Source: Pseudisothecium myosuroides
Lineage: Eukaryota > Streptophyta > Bryopsida > Hypnales > Lembophyllaceae
Length of the DNA stretch: 64,000 nt
Assembly: GCA_951799445.1 (NCBI GenBank)
Contig: OX637296.1
Coordinates: 22,134,001 to 22,198,000, forward strand
Direction of reading: 5' to 3'
Shown: piece by piece, positions 20,676 through 30,276 of the stretch
How positions within the stretch are numbered: the stretch's first letter is position 1
How the letters are laid out: each line of letters begins with the position of its first letter
The notes under the pieces: model-generated
The model's input: the letters and a program-made list of their open reading frames with translations, nothing else
Database searches by the model: none
What the model was told of the DNA's origin: nothing
Program-made: the position numbers and the translations under genes

Positions 20676-22244
20676 ATGGAGAAAGGTTATGGCAACAGGA
20701 GTACCAGTGATGTTATCGTCTGTCTGATACCAATTTCCACGACAGTGGAGACTCGGGACTTCGAGAGGAAGCGAAAGAGGAATGCTGAATCTACGGAGGG
20801 TCTCTTGGCTACCTTGAACCTGCACTCTGAGCGCCTCAGCCATTGCAGCAAGTATTTTCAGATCCTCTTGGACAAGCGGTGGTCGAGCTCTAACAGAAAG
20901 TCCGCACTGGAGTTCTTCCTTGAGGTACACACAGACGTGAAATATTACGGGGATTGTTTCTCTCGAATGTATGCTCCCAATTTTACGGGAATTCCAAGTG
21001 TGGAACAAGCCCTGGAGCTTCTCAAAGTTGCCTCGCAGATTGAATGCGCAAAGGTTATGGATGAAATCATGGGCTACTTGTCACACATACCATGGTCGGT
21101 AGAAGACGAAAGCAAGATTCGTATGTTCCCCTTCTCGAAATATATCTCGTCGAGTGCTACGAGTGAGGTGAATGAGAGGTTGCGGTTGCAGTTGCACGGG
21201 ACCGCAGAAGAGAGCTACCAGCGCTTATATGAAGTGGGTCAGGACTATCTGCGCTCCAATTTAGATTCTGCCTTAAATTATGTTGGCTGCGCAAAGAACT
21301 ACAGTAACATCGGAAATCCTCGCCGCTTACAAGGAAGTTGTGGAAATTCTAGCCGCTTGCAATCTGGAAGTTGTGAAATGTTTGCTAAGGTATTCAATGA
21401 TATTGTGCAATGTGGGCGCTTTTACACTCTTGCGAAAGACGCAATTGCACTTGTCACCGGAAAAGCGAAAGATCTCCTTCTCAGAATGCCCGAAGTAGAA
21501 ACTGGCGATTCCCTTACCCTGGAATCAAACTTCCAAAAGATCTGTTGGATTTTTGAGCTTTTGTTGAATGCCAGAGGGGCCCAAGAACTTGTTGAGCACA
21601 TGCTGAGTGACAACAATTGGCGTTCCATTTTGTTCCACCTCTACCTTGGTGTGGATGAGGAAACATACAACTTTGCATGGCCGCGCGTACTATGGGCATG
21701 CACTATGGTTTCCATTGTCAAGGAGGTTCTAGCTGGCCATCTGTTATTGAAGTCCTCAGCAGAGAGAATTGCTCTGTTCGATTTATTTCGTTCAGCCAAT
21801 TTATTTGAAGTCATTCTATTATACGGTGAAGATGAGGATGCTGCAGAACTTTTGAGTTCCTTCATGATGACCCTCCCTCATGAATACCAAACGACCAAGC
21901 TCCGGGAATGGTTGGATCATGTTGGTGGTGACAGTAGTTTATATGTTCCATGCGAAGTATTAAGATTGGCTCATCCATTGTGGATCAAGGACTTGAAGAG
22001 AAGTCTGAACGCACTGGAATCCGCTCATGCTACTGAAATTGTGGCCAAGAACCCAGACGAGGCAGGTCCTCGGGGTCAACTTCCAGTGGTAGATTCGTGG
22101 GCAGAAAACCTGGGTCAACTTCCAGTAGAAGATCTGTGGGGTTTCGCAGGAAAAGATACGTGGCACAAGGAAGAGAATTGCAAGACTCAAGCGCTACATA
22201 AGGAGATTGAAGGTTGGTCAGATGGGAGCCATAATGAATGGTGA
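20676..22244 (+). CDS. BTB/POZ domain protein, paralogue B
   Basis: Intronless frame of 522 aa, a close paralogue of the protein at 710-2155, with the same BTB region (STSDVIVCL, HSERLSHCSKYFQILLDKRW, RMYAPNFTG) and helical C-terminal half. Two differences stand out. Near codon 215 a ~30-bp tandem duplication adds a second NP/NSSRLQ.GSCG unit before CEMFAKVF. At the 3' end the paralogue's stop is absent, so translation continues ~35 residues (ending SDGSHNEW) through sequence that is 3' UTR in paralogue A. One GQLPV.D.W tail motif is intact and one is altered. The start is the conserved MEKGYGN; an in-frame ATG at 20640 would add 12 unrelated residues. Likely a CUL3-adaptor-type protein by family; no substrate can be inferred. 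Confidence 0.85.
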   Translation: MEKGYGNRSTSDVIVCLIPISTTVETRDFERKRKRNAESTEGLLATLNLHSERLSHCSKYFQILLDKRWSSSNRKSALEFFLEVHTDVKYYGDCFSRMYAPNFTGIPSVEQALELLKVASQIECAKVMDEIMGYLSHIPWSVEDESKIRMFPFSKYISSSATSEVNERLRLQLHGTAEESYQRLYEVGQDYLRSNLDSALNYVGCAKNYSNIGNPRRLQGSCGNSSRLQSGSCEMFAKVFNDIVQCGRFYTLAKDAIALVTGKAKDLLLRMPEVETGDSLTLESNFQKICWIFELLLNARGAQELVEHMLSDNNWRSILFHLYLGVDEETYNFAWPRVLWACTMVSIVKEVLAGHLLLKSSAERIALFDLFRSANLFEVILLYGEDEDAAELLSSFMMTLPHEYQTTKLREWLDHVGGDSSLYVPCEVLRLAHPLWIKDLKRSLNALESAHATEIVAKNPDEAGPRGQLPVVDSWAENLGQLPVEDLWGFAGKDTWHKEENCKTQALHKEIEGWSDGSHNEW

Positions 22245-23549
22245 GTCGGTGAGAGAAGTACAGGAAGCAAGAGATGCAGACATCAGGACTTAAGTTTTCC
22301 GAAAGTTTTGGATGAACAATGCAGAAGTGGAATTCCAGATCAAGGGGCTCAGTCTGCACTTTTATGTTTTTGTTATGCTTTGCATGTCTATCTTGATTAC
22401 TTGTGAAGTGATAGTGACAGTAAGAACTCTTGTATATATTGGTAATGCAGTAATGCATTAATGTCACTTGACATTTCTGAATTGCATGTTAAAATACTTG
22501 CAGTTGAGAGCAGATTTTTGGTTAGGGGGAAATGCAGAAACCGACAATACTTCCTGCTTTCAAATAGGACATGACTTCCAGGCACTAGATATCAAGAACT
22601 CAACAAAGCCGGTGCTCTATGCATGAGGTCCTGTAACTCTTGAGGATTGGTCTAGGGCCAACATCAATTTTTTAATTTGAGGCAAATGGTCCTCTTTTGT
22701 AGTAACCAACTTGTACAGCCCTGCACTTAGTGGTTGTTTGTGGTTCTGAACTTGATTCCTTGTTTGAGCATTTTGAATTTGCTGTATTCCTTGTAATTGC
22801 CTTTTCAGACTTGTGTGATTCCTGGTGTCCGCATAAGTGGGACTCTCTTAGAGGATCTGGACAAACAGATGCATTCCAAACCCTCCTGTTGCGTGATAGA
22901 TTAGCTTTTCACTCTGCAATTCGATTCATATCCTAGATACTATTCGAGTGCTTATTTACAGTTTCACCAGTCTTCTGCAACCTTGTCATTTATTCAGTAG
23001 GATTCTAAACAGTCTGTGTCTACACATGACTGAGAGTTTTGCAAGACTGATGCTTCTCCGATCATGAGAGGATTGAGAGGCCCGGATGTTGGCCCATATT
23101 CTGATAGTACGAGTTCAGAGATCCTGATAAGTCTGGAGTTGCCTTGTTACTTGTGCTGTTGCAGACGAGGGTTATGATTTAATATCTTTTATTGCTCATT
23201 GACACATTCAGTTGCACATGTATCAACTGTAAACTAAGCTTATGCCATTTCCAAGTCTCAATCCTAACCGCAAAGCAATTTCAGGTTCTTATTCTGGATT
23301 TTGAAACAGAGTGCTTCAAGGCACTTTTTAGTCCGAGTAATTTCTCGTTCATACAAAGTAATGTTTGAGTCTATAAAAGACAATTATTTTGATGAAATTG
23401 GGGTGAAGGATATATTTGTACAAAGGTACAAGCAAAAGTATGAAAAAACTCAACAAGGATTGCGGCCTCAGAAATTAATGGTGCATGCAATGCACTTTCT
23501 AGGCTGGAATTCTAACTTACTGACAACTCAACCCCTTTAGCCATTTCTC
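22245..23549. other. 3' flank of BTB gene B (duplicated, non-coding)
   Basis: Collinear with 2156-3560. No conserved frame. Probably 3' UTR followed by intergenic DNA. Confidence 0.5.
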
Positions 23550-23657
23550 ACAAGTCTGCTTGCACTCGACCTGGCTCGTGGTGCTGCAACTGTGGCCCAA
23601 AAACCAGCCGAGCCTGGTTCTTCTTCGCCTGCTACCTGTGGAAGAGTGCATCATTGA
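23550..23657 (+). pseudogene. C-terminal remnant of a BTB gene (copy 2, first remnant)
   Basis: Translates as TSLLALDLARGAATVAQKPA, then GSSSPATCGRVHH and a TGA stop. It corresponds to 3569-3680 and to the BTB C-terminus. No BTB domain precedes it. Confidence 0.65.
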
Positions 23658-23796
23658 GCTCTGGATCACGAAAGTGAAGTGCAGTGGGATACGGCACGAC
23701 GGAAAGATCGAGAAATTGGAGCTATGGTGGCTGAGGGAAGTCCAGTAAACAAGCGATTCATACATCGGGGTTTCTTTTTTTTGAGTATTTGGATAG

Positions 23797-23956
23797 ATGG
23801 TCAATTTCATTAAAATGGCGGTATTCCATTATAATGGCACAACATTCTATTAAAATGGCACTGAATTTGTCAAAGATAACACTGCATTCCATTAAAATGG
23901 CATAGAATGTGTTACAAATGGCAAAATAATACCGCCATTTTAACAAAATTGACCAT
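23797..23956. mobile_element. Small inverted-repeat element, AAAATGGCGG family, recent
   Basis: 160 bp with inverted ends ATGGTCAATTTCATTAAAAT / ATGGTCAATTTTGTTAAAAT, both continuing GGCGGTATT, so ~29 bp with two mismatches. Copy 1 lacks it (3812-3825, TATTTGGATACGTAATAC). ATA on both sides suggests a 3-bp duplication. The interior is built of repeated ATTAAAATGGCA words in both orientations. Confidence 0.75.
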
Positions 23957-24059
23957 ATACGTAATACTTACAAGTTCAAGGCGCTCTGCACTATGGTTTT
24001 GTAGAGACTTTCCTTTTCTCTATGATCGTGATACATGTGCTTTGAATCTTTGATAGTGA

Positions 24060-25597
24060 GAGTAAGAGCTCTATTATATATGTTCATGATTTGTGACATT
24101 TTGGAATTGTAGACGGACTAAAGTAGTTGCAATTGAGCGCAAATGCTTTGATTGGGAGGAATTTCAGGACGTGGTAATACTTACTGCTTCTGTATTGTTT
24201 TACTTCGGCATTTGGATAACAATTATGTACTTCAAAATAATAATTTCTTAATTTAAAATCTATATTGCAAATATTTTAAACTAAGAAGATTTAAAGCTTT
24301 ATAATCTAGTTAGACAAGTGCAGGAAAGAACATTTTCTTCACTTAAAAACACAAATATCTTTCAATCTATACCAACAATGCTAGAAAAAAAAAATTCTAG
24401 AAAAAACATTTTCTTCACTTAAAACATAAATATCTTTCAATCTATATCACACAAATTCCTCCACACTATTTTCCTCTAGTTTAGTGCAAGTTCCTATAGT
24501 TAGATATGCAAAAAGATTAAAAATTAAAAAAACTAGGCACTTTGCAAAAAGATTAAAAATTAAGAAAATTAGGCATTTTTCCATTTCTACAAGTTTAGTG
24601 CAAGTTTGTATGGTTAAATATGCAAAAAGATTTTAAAAATAAAAATAAGGCAATTGCCATTTTTACAGGGTTTTATTCTAGTTTAGTGCAAGTTCTTATG
24701 GTTAAATGTGCAAAAGAAAATTAATTTTAATTTTTAAAATTAGGCACTTTGCAATAGAAATGGCAAGAAGGTTCAAAATTAAAAAAATTAGGCACTTTGC
24801 AATAGAAATGTTTTTGACAAAAAAATGGCCTTGGCACTTTAGGGGCCTGTTTAGAGGTTCAAAAGATCATACCTTAGGAAGACTAAGTTTAGAATAGTTC
24901 TCAAAATTGAAAAACTAAAAATGTATAAAATCCCAACAAAGTAGTTAATTTAACATTTGTAAAAAATAGATAAATAATTGAAATTATAAAATAGAATATG
25001 TTCATTTGTGACAACTCTATGGAGATGATATGCACCAAAGGAATCATTAAAATATATTTTTCTATGTATAGAAATGGATGCTAAAAGGAACTTAAAAATA
25101 CAAGACTTCAATTTGAAATAGAAATAAAAAAATTTAGAATTTCTTTCTTTAATAGCAATAAATTAGGAAAAAGATCTTTTAAATTTAATCTTTCAATGAA
25201 AGGATGTTCAATAGTACTTTCAACACCTAAAATTGCAAGTATGACATACTTTCAAAAATCAATATTTCCTTCTAGATTTATTTTAGAAAATAATTTTAAA
25301 TGTTCTAACAAGTTAAACAAATAGTCATTTCCACCTTTGTTATAAGTTTTAGCTATATTAGATCATTACTCCCAGAATTATACTTGAAAAACATTGTAGC
25401 ATGTAAAGTGTTATAGAAAATAATTCAAGCCATTCTCGCAAATCACCCCAAAATGATATTTTGAAAAATAGATGATTTTCCTTAATCCATTTTGTGCATG
25501 GCGGTGTTAGTTGTACATCTACATAATTTTTTTCCACTTTTGATCAAGAATGAAAAACAAAGTTCTTCAAGTTTAGTTCTCATTTACTTGAAACTTC
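24060..25597. other. AT-rich non-coding block with expanded short repeats
   Basis: Collinear with 4000-5150. The AGTGCAAGTT..ATGGTTA repeat of copy 1 is present in more copies here (24470-24830). No gene is seen. Confidence 0.45.
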
Positions 25598-25716
25598 CAC
25601 TATAAGAAAATTGTGTTTTAGGTGACGATTACGGATTTTAGGAGACGGATTTTAGTAGACGTCAAATAAAACAGCTTGTGTTTTTATGTCAATAATAACG
25701 TCCAATGTAACATTTG
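25598..25716. mobile_element. CACTA transposon end fragment
   Basis: Starts CACTATAAGAAAATTGTGTT, the typical CACTA/En-Spm terminus, and then holds repeated GGATTTTAG and GACG words. No opposite TAGTG end follows: the sequence returns to duplication homology at ~25717. It sits exactly where ~1.9 kb of copy 1 (5150-7046) is missing. Confidence 0.5.
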
Positions 25717-25819
25717 GGGGTATTGTTATTGGCCACAAGCATATAGAGCAGTTGGTTGGTGTGTTTGGAAACAGATTCTACAACAAATCACCGTTTAGAA
25801 ACAATGGCAAAATATGCTC

Positions 25820-26048
25820 CTAACCTATAGACGACGTTGCGGACGTTTGGCGTCTAATGAATGACTAGCAATTGTCCTTCGTAGAACAGAAGTGCAACTA
25901 TTCATCCTCAGAATTTTGTGTGAAAAGTAGAGAACTTCTACAGTAGCTTGACTTCCGATGAGTGCTTTTGGATTTTTTTATACCAATGATTCTCATTGTT
26001 CCAAAATGGATGATTTCCACGGTCACCAATTCGTCCTTTAAGGGTTAA
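25820..26048. mobile_element. TTAA-bounded piggyBac-like MITE, 229 bp
   Basis: The right end (inverted, CCCTTAAAGGACGAATTGG) is followed by TTAA at 26045-26048. The left end has decayed to CTAA + CCTATAGACG. Copy 1 keeps the empty TTAA at 7153-7156. The interior from GTGCAACTATTCATCC onward matches the element at 11341-11570, and the total length differs by one base, so they are one subfamily. Confidence 0.75.
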
Positions 26049-26129
26049 GCTTAGATTGGTTATCTCATGCAAGTTGTTGTAGCTTCTTGTGGGTGCATGT
26101 CACCTGAAGTCACATAGCACAAGGACATA

Positions 26130-26486
26130 CATCACAAAGTTTAGACCCTACGATTTGGCAACAATTATCGTGCGGTTATTGTTGTTTCATGGGTTCGTAC
26201 CATAATCGCACTGACTCAATGTATTTTTACGCATTGAATCAGTGCGAAAACAATGAATATCAATAGTGTACGGTTTATGTACTTTAACTATATGATTGCT
26301 ATGCAGTTTTGACACAACAATTGTATAGTTAAAGTACATAAACTGTACGCTATTGATATTCATTATTTTCGCACTGATTCAGTGCGTAAAAATACACTGA
26401 GTCAGTGCGATTATGGTACGAACCCATGAAACAACAATAACCGCACGATAATTGTTGCCAAATCGTAGGGTCTAAACTTTGTGATG
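26130..26486. mobile_element. Long, nearly perfect foldback element
   Basis: Two ~163-bp arms in inverse orientation around a ~30-bp loop. Termini are CATCACAAAGTTTAGACCCT and its inverse. By eye the arms differ at about five positions, all transitions. Copy 1 lacks it (7222-7240 reads straight through AAGGACACAAGG). No coding content; the arms could transcribe into a long double-stranded RNA. Confidence 0.8.
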
Positions 26487-27029
26487 CAAGGTTAGCCATG
26501 ATATGCCGGAGAATGCCATATGCAATGTAGTATAATTTACAACAAAAACTGCAGCAAATGGGATCCAAAGCACTAAGGTAAAACAACCCATTGTGGTCAG
26601 AATTAGGAGTTAGCCCTCATACTATTGCTAAAATTGCAATTGTATAATTTTTTTTGGCAATTGCAATGCACCATGCAATGATGAAAGCTTCAGATAATCC
26701 AAGAGGGTTATTAAACATAGAAATCACATACTTAGGTTGGATGATAAATTGTTGCAATTATGTACACTGGGGGACCAAAAAGATATATACGTGATGCTTG
26801 TATGTGCCATTCAATTTTTTTTAATAATATATAATACAATTGACATTTTTTGTCTTGCACAATGAACATTCAATTTGTACGCAATCCCATCAAGCATACC
26901 AAATTTTAGTTTCAAAAAGCAAAACTTCATTTGGGATAAATTGTTTTATTAAATTTTATGGTTTTACATGATAATTTGTTGAAATACGTTGGTGACGATT
27001 TTTTTAAATTTGATTGCAAAGATATGTTG

Positions 27030-27370
27030 AAAACATCCATATGCACATCTTTCCTTCAACGAGCATCTCCAAGAAAGTTTCATAATTCTTCCTATAGAGA
27101 TTTCAATATTACAGTGAGAATGCTAGGATTTGGGGAAAATAGATATCTCTTTATTATAATTAGATTTTGGCAACGTAATTGTACCATCACGTTCAAATGT
27201 ACAAAATTAGTTACATTGTAGGGGAGAAATAGCAAAATCTAATTACAATTAAGAGATACTCTGTAATTATTTTTCCAAATTAGGGCATTGTCACCTCAAC
27301 ATTGAAATCTCTATAGAAAGAATTCTAAAACTTTCTTGGAGATGCTTGTTGAAGGAAAGATGCTTATTTA
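27030..27370. mobile_element. Imperfect foldback element, copy 2
   Basis: Counterpart of 7787-8107. The arms again share AAGAAAGTTT / AAACTTTCTT, with termini CATCTTTCCTTCAAC and GTTGAAGGAAAGATG. This copy has a longer centre. Confidence 0.6.
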
Positions 27371-28028
27371 TGTACCAATATACACAATTAGAGTATTCAG
27401 TATACTCAAACCATCTCTAATTGCATGCCTTTGTAGGACAAACAGCTCCTATTACTCGTCTTTCCAACTTTACATGGAAGATAGAAGTTGAACAATCAAA
27501 TGTCACGAAATGGTCACTGGTCACAAAATGTATAATACCATTACTTTAACAATCAACTTCTTGGGCAACCGTATTTGATTGCCATAAAGTTTTTAGTTCT
27601 ACAAAAACGTTCAAAATTTACCGTTCAAGAATATTGAATGGCCTTGATTTTGCAAAAAAAAAAAAGTCACTTATAAAAAATAAAATAAAAATTGAAGTAT
27701 AAAATTGATTGAGTGTCTTTAACTACAATTTTTTTTAATTGAAATTGAAACTTAAGGAAGAAATATTTAAATGCAATAATGTCAATTATATCCAAAAGCC
27801 TCATAGGATTACTTTTGATTTTTGATATTGAATTATACTTTGAATGCTCATAAAAGGCACCTTCAACAATTTCGTACCTTTTGCTTTCTAAAACTCAATT
27901 TAGAAAGTTTTTTTCAAATATATTTGGCACCATCTACCGAAGCAATTGGAAATTGACCTATTTATATACTCAAAATTTGGATCAACTTGGTATAATTATT
28001 AGCACAAATCTTTTGCAATTGGATAAAG

Positions 28029-28580
28029 CTAATCTATAATCCCACTTAAAAAAAAAGTTCCTCCTCCAGGTTCAGTATCATAAATATTTGAAGTAAAAAT
28101 ATCATTGTGAAATCCCAACAACTCAAAAGGGACAATGATTTCATCAGGTAGAGTTATAGTGTCATGTTGTTTGTTTCCTTCTTGGCTTTCTTCATTTTGT
28201 GTATTCACATTGATTTGGAGAGTGTTTTCTTTTGGAACAAGCCTTGGATTGAATGCAACCAAACAACGGTTGTAAAAGGATGAAAAATCTTGATCATTGA
28301 TGAGGCTCCATTGGTAGAATTCCGCTACTTTCACCTGTTTGTCTTCTTTATTATACTCAAACAATGAATAGTTTGGATATAGTTTGCATTGTGTATCGTC
28401 ATCATCTTCCAAAGCCTCTAAAAGGAAATTAGAAAGGTAAAAATGACTTTCATCCATTGTATACCCAGTAGTCTTTTGGATGCCATTAGTAATGAGGTTT
28501 GAAGAAACTAAGTATTTGAAATCATCACTATGTGGTCCTGAGTGTAGCCAAGATTCTTTTCTTTCTCTTTTTTCATCCAT
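28029..28580 (-). CDS. Unknown acidic protein, copy 2
   Basis: Frame of 183 aa from MDEKRERKESWLHSGPHSDD, colinear with 8758-9279. The aspartate run is shorter. Later parts carry several amino-acid changes, and the C-terminus is different and longer (DTEPGGGTFF, then LSGIID) because the copy 1 stop context is not shared. The surviving frame in two diverged copies is mild evidence for function. No domain is recognised, and an exon or transposon fragment remains possible. Confidence 0.45.
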   Translation of the reverse strand: MDEKRERKESWLHSGPHSDDFKYLVSSNLITNGIQKTTGYTMDESHFYLSNFLLEALEDDDDTQCKLYPNYSLFEYNKEDKQVKVAEFYQWSLINDQDFSSFYNRCLVAFNPRLVPKENTLQINVNTQNEESQEGNKQHDTITLPDEIIVPFELLGFHNDIFTSNIYDTEPGGGTFFLSGIID

Positions 28581-28969
28581 TTTGATATAGATATATAGTA
28601 AACCTTAAGTTAACAAAATGGTGCAATATTTGAAAGAGATAAATATTGATTAATGAAGAACTATGCTTGTTTGCAACAAGAAAATAGATGTGGATAATAA
28701 TGTTTTGAAATGGAGAACATTTCTTTTATTATAGATGTTTGATAACTTTGAATGACTAGAAAAGTAAAAGCATTTTGATGTAACTTTCACATTAATTGAA
28801 TATGAAGAAGCAAAATGATCTTAAACCAACATTTACATCATAGTGAATATGAAAAAGTAAAAGAGTCTTCAGAATTCTGGGCTGTTGAGCCTCTGGTGCC
28901 TCCGTTTTGTACTGTACTAACTTACATAGGCTTAACACTGAAATCTGAATCCTGAGCAGCAGGTGGGAT

Positions 28970-29254
28970 CAGGGGTTCTTTTTCATTTTTTATGAAGTGC
29001 CAAAGTGGCGATATAAAATGTAATAGTGGTGCTCCGAATTTTAGTATTCATCCACATATTGTATAGAAAATATCCCATTAGCACATATCAAATGTCTATA
29101 ATTCTGTTTTCATCTGCAATTTGGCAATTTCATCCAAGATTTTTTTTCAATTTGAAGTTTTCTGGCAAAAAATTTCACAATCTTTTGCAATCTTTTAGCC
29201 AAGTTAATTTTTTATGATGCAATCTAGCACCAAAAAGCTGGAAAAAATAAATTG
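28970..29254. mobile_element. Insertion with 8-bp target duplication (hAT-like)
   Basis: 285 bp flanked by GGTGGGAT at 28962-28969 and 29255-29262; copy 1 has a single GGTGGGAT (~9673) in the same flank. The left end is CAGGGGTTCTTTTTC, a good hAT-like start. The right end (inverse CAATTTATTTTTTCC) matches only weakly. No transposase. Confidence 0.6.
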
Positions 29255-29262
29255 GGTGGGAT

Positions 29263-29488
29263 ATAACCAAAATTTCATGAAAGTGGCGGTATTCCATTAA
29301 AATGGCGTGGAAGGGGAAGGGTGGAAATGGACAATTTCGTTAGATTGGCATGATTAAGGGCACCAAAAATTATGATTCATCTATTCAAAGCTATAAAGTC
29401 TAAGACTAATATAGATTTCAAAACGCATAGTCTCAATGTAAAAGTGCCAAGTTTGTAGAAATATGCCAATTTAACAAAATATCCCATG
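29263..29488. mobile_element. Small inverted-repeat element, AAAATGGCGG family, copy 2
   Basis: Counterpart of 9677-9871, with GGCGGTATTCCATTAAAATG near the left end and a decayed right end before ATCCCATGAATG. Confidence 0.5.
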
Positions 29489-29818
29489 AATGAACTGAAT
29501 TTCAGCTGGTATGTTGCTGAAGAACCGAAATACGAGTCCATAACTCATGTGAATTTGCGAGAATCCTAAGAGTAGACGTTGGAGACGCTTGTCAATGGCA
29601 CTCTTGATAAGGCCAACTGCCTGGGAATTTTTCTTAATCCACTCACGTTCTTCAGTACGTGTAGACTGTAGAACAGTCCTCAGGAAGTTCACCTCCTTCG
29701 ACTACTCGAAGTGAAACGTTTAGCACGCAAAAATTCATGATCATTCTAGAACTTTTATTAAATTGCTCGATACCTTATTCACGATCAGAAGACATCGTCT
29801 GTCTATTCTAAAAAAAAC

Positions 29819-30080
29819 TGTTAGAGAGTTTCTGTTTTCAGTGTGAAAGAAAGAGGAAAGGAAAGAGAGAGAATTAGCAAGAAGAAAAACAAAATCTATT
29901 TGTAGAAGCTGGAAGAAGAACGACGAAGCCAGATACGACTAGGAGAAGTATTTGTGTTTGTAGTCACATGTAGACTGTAAACCCTTTTCTTCGTTATACA
30001 ATTTCTTTAGCACTGTTTTGGAGCTTGAACAAGGCACAAGGAGTGGATATTCAAGAGTTTTTGTTTGATATATTCTAACA
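29819..30080. mobile_element. Solo-LTR-like block, copy 2
   Basis: Counterpart of 10152-10416 with the same TGTTAGAGAG start and TATTCTAACA end, 262 bp. Same caveats: no target duplication and no internal region. Confidence 0.35.
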
Positions 30081-30276
30081 GTGGATGATTATGAATTTTA
30101 TGTGCCGCACAGTGTCGTAGAATTGACTCACTCATTTTGAATCAAGGCCGGACTTGCAGAGAAGCCTGACAGCGCTGAAAGCCGCTTGTGCAGCTGAAAT
30201 TGTGGCCAAGAATCCAAACGTTGCAAGTTCCTCCCCTATCGACTGCATGCTACCAGAAGATGAACGGGTCATTTAG
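30081..30276 (+). pseudogene. C-terminal remnant of a BTB gene (copy 2, second remnant)
   Basis: Counterpart of 10417-10612, with the same in-frame TGA in place of the Trp codon and the same downstream frame shift. The frame resumes as DLAEKP-like or, after the shift, LQRSLTALKAACAAEIVAKN and ends LPEDERVI-stop. Confidence 0.75.

Noticed and set aside
20655..21008. Minus-strand frame of 117 codons over the BTB gene
   Set aside because: Antisense shadow of the conserved BTB coding sequence.
26350..26586. Minus-strand frame across the right arm of the foldback
   Set aside because: It spans an element border and contains only inverted-repeat sequence, so it cannot be a conserved gene.
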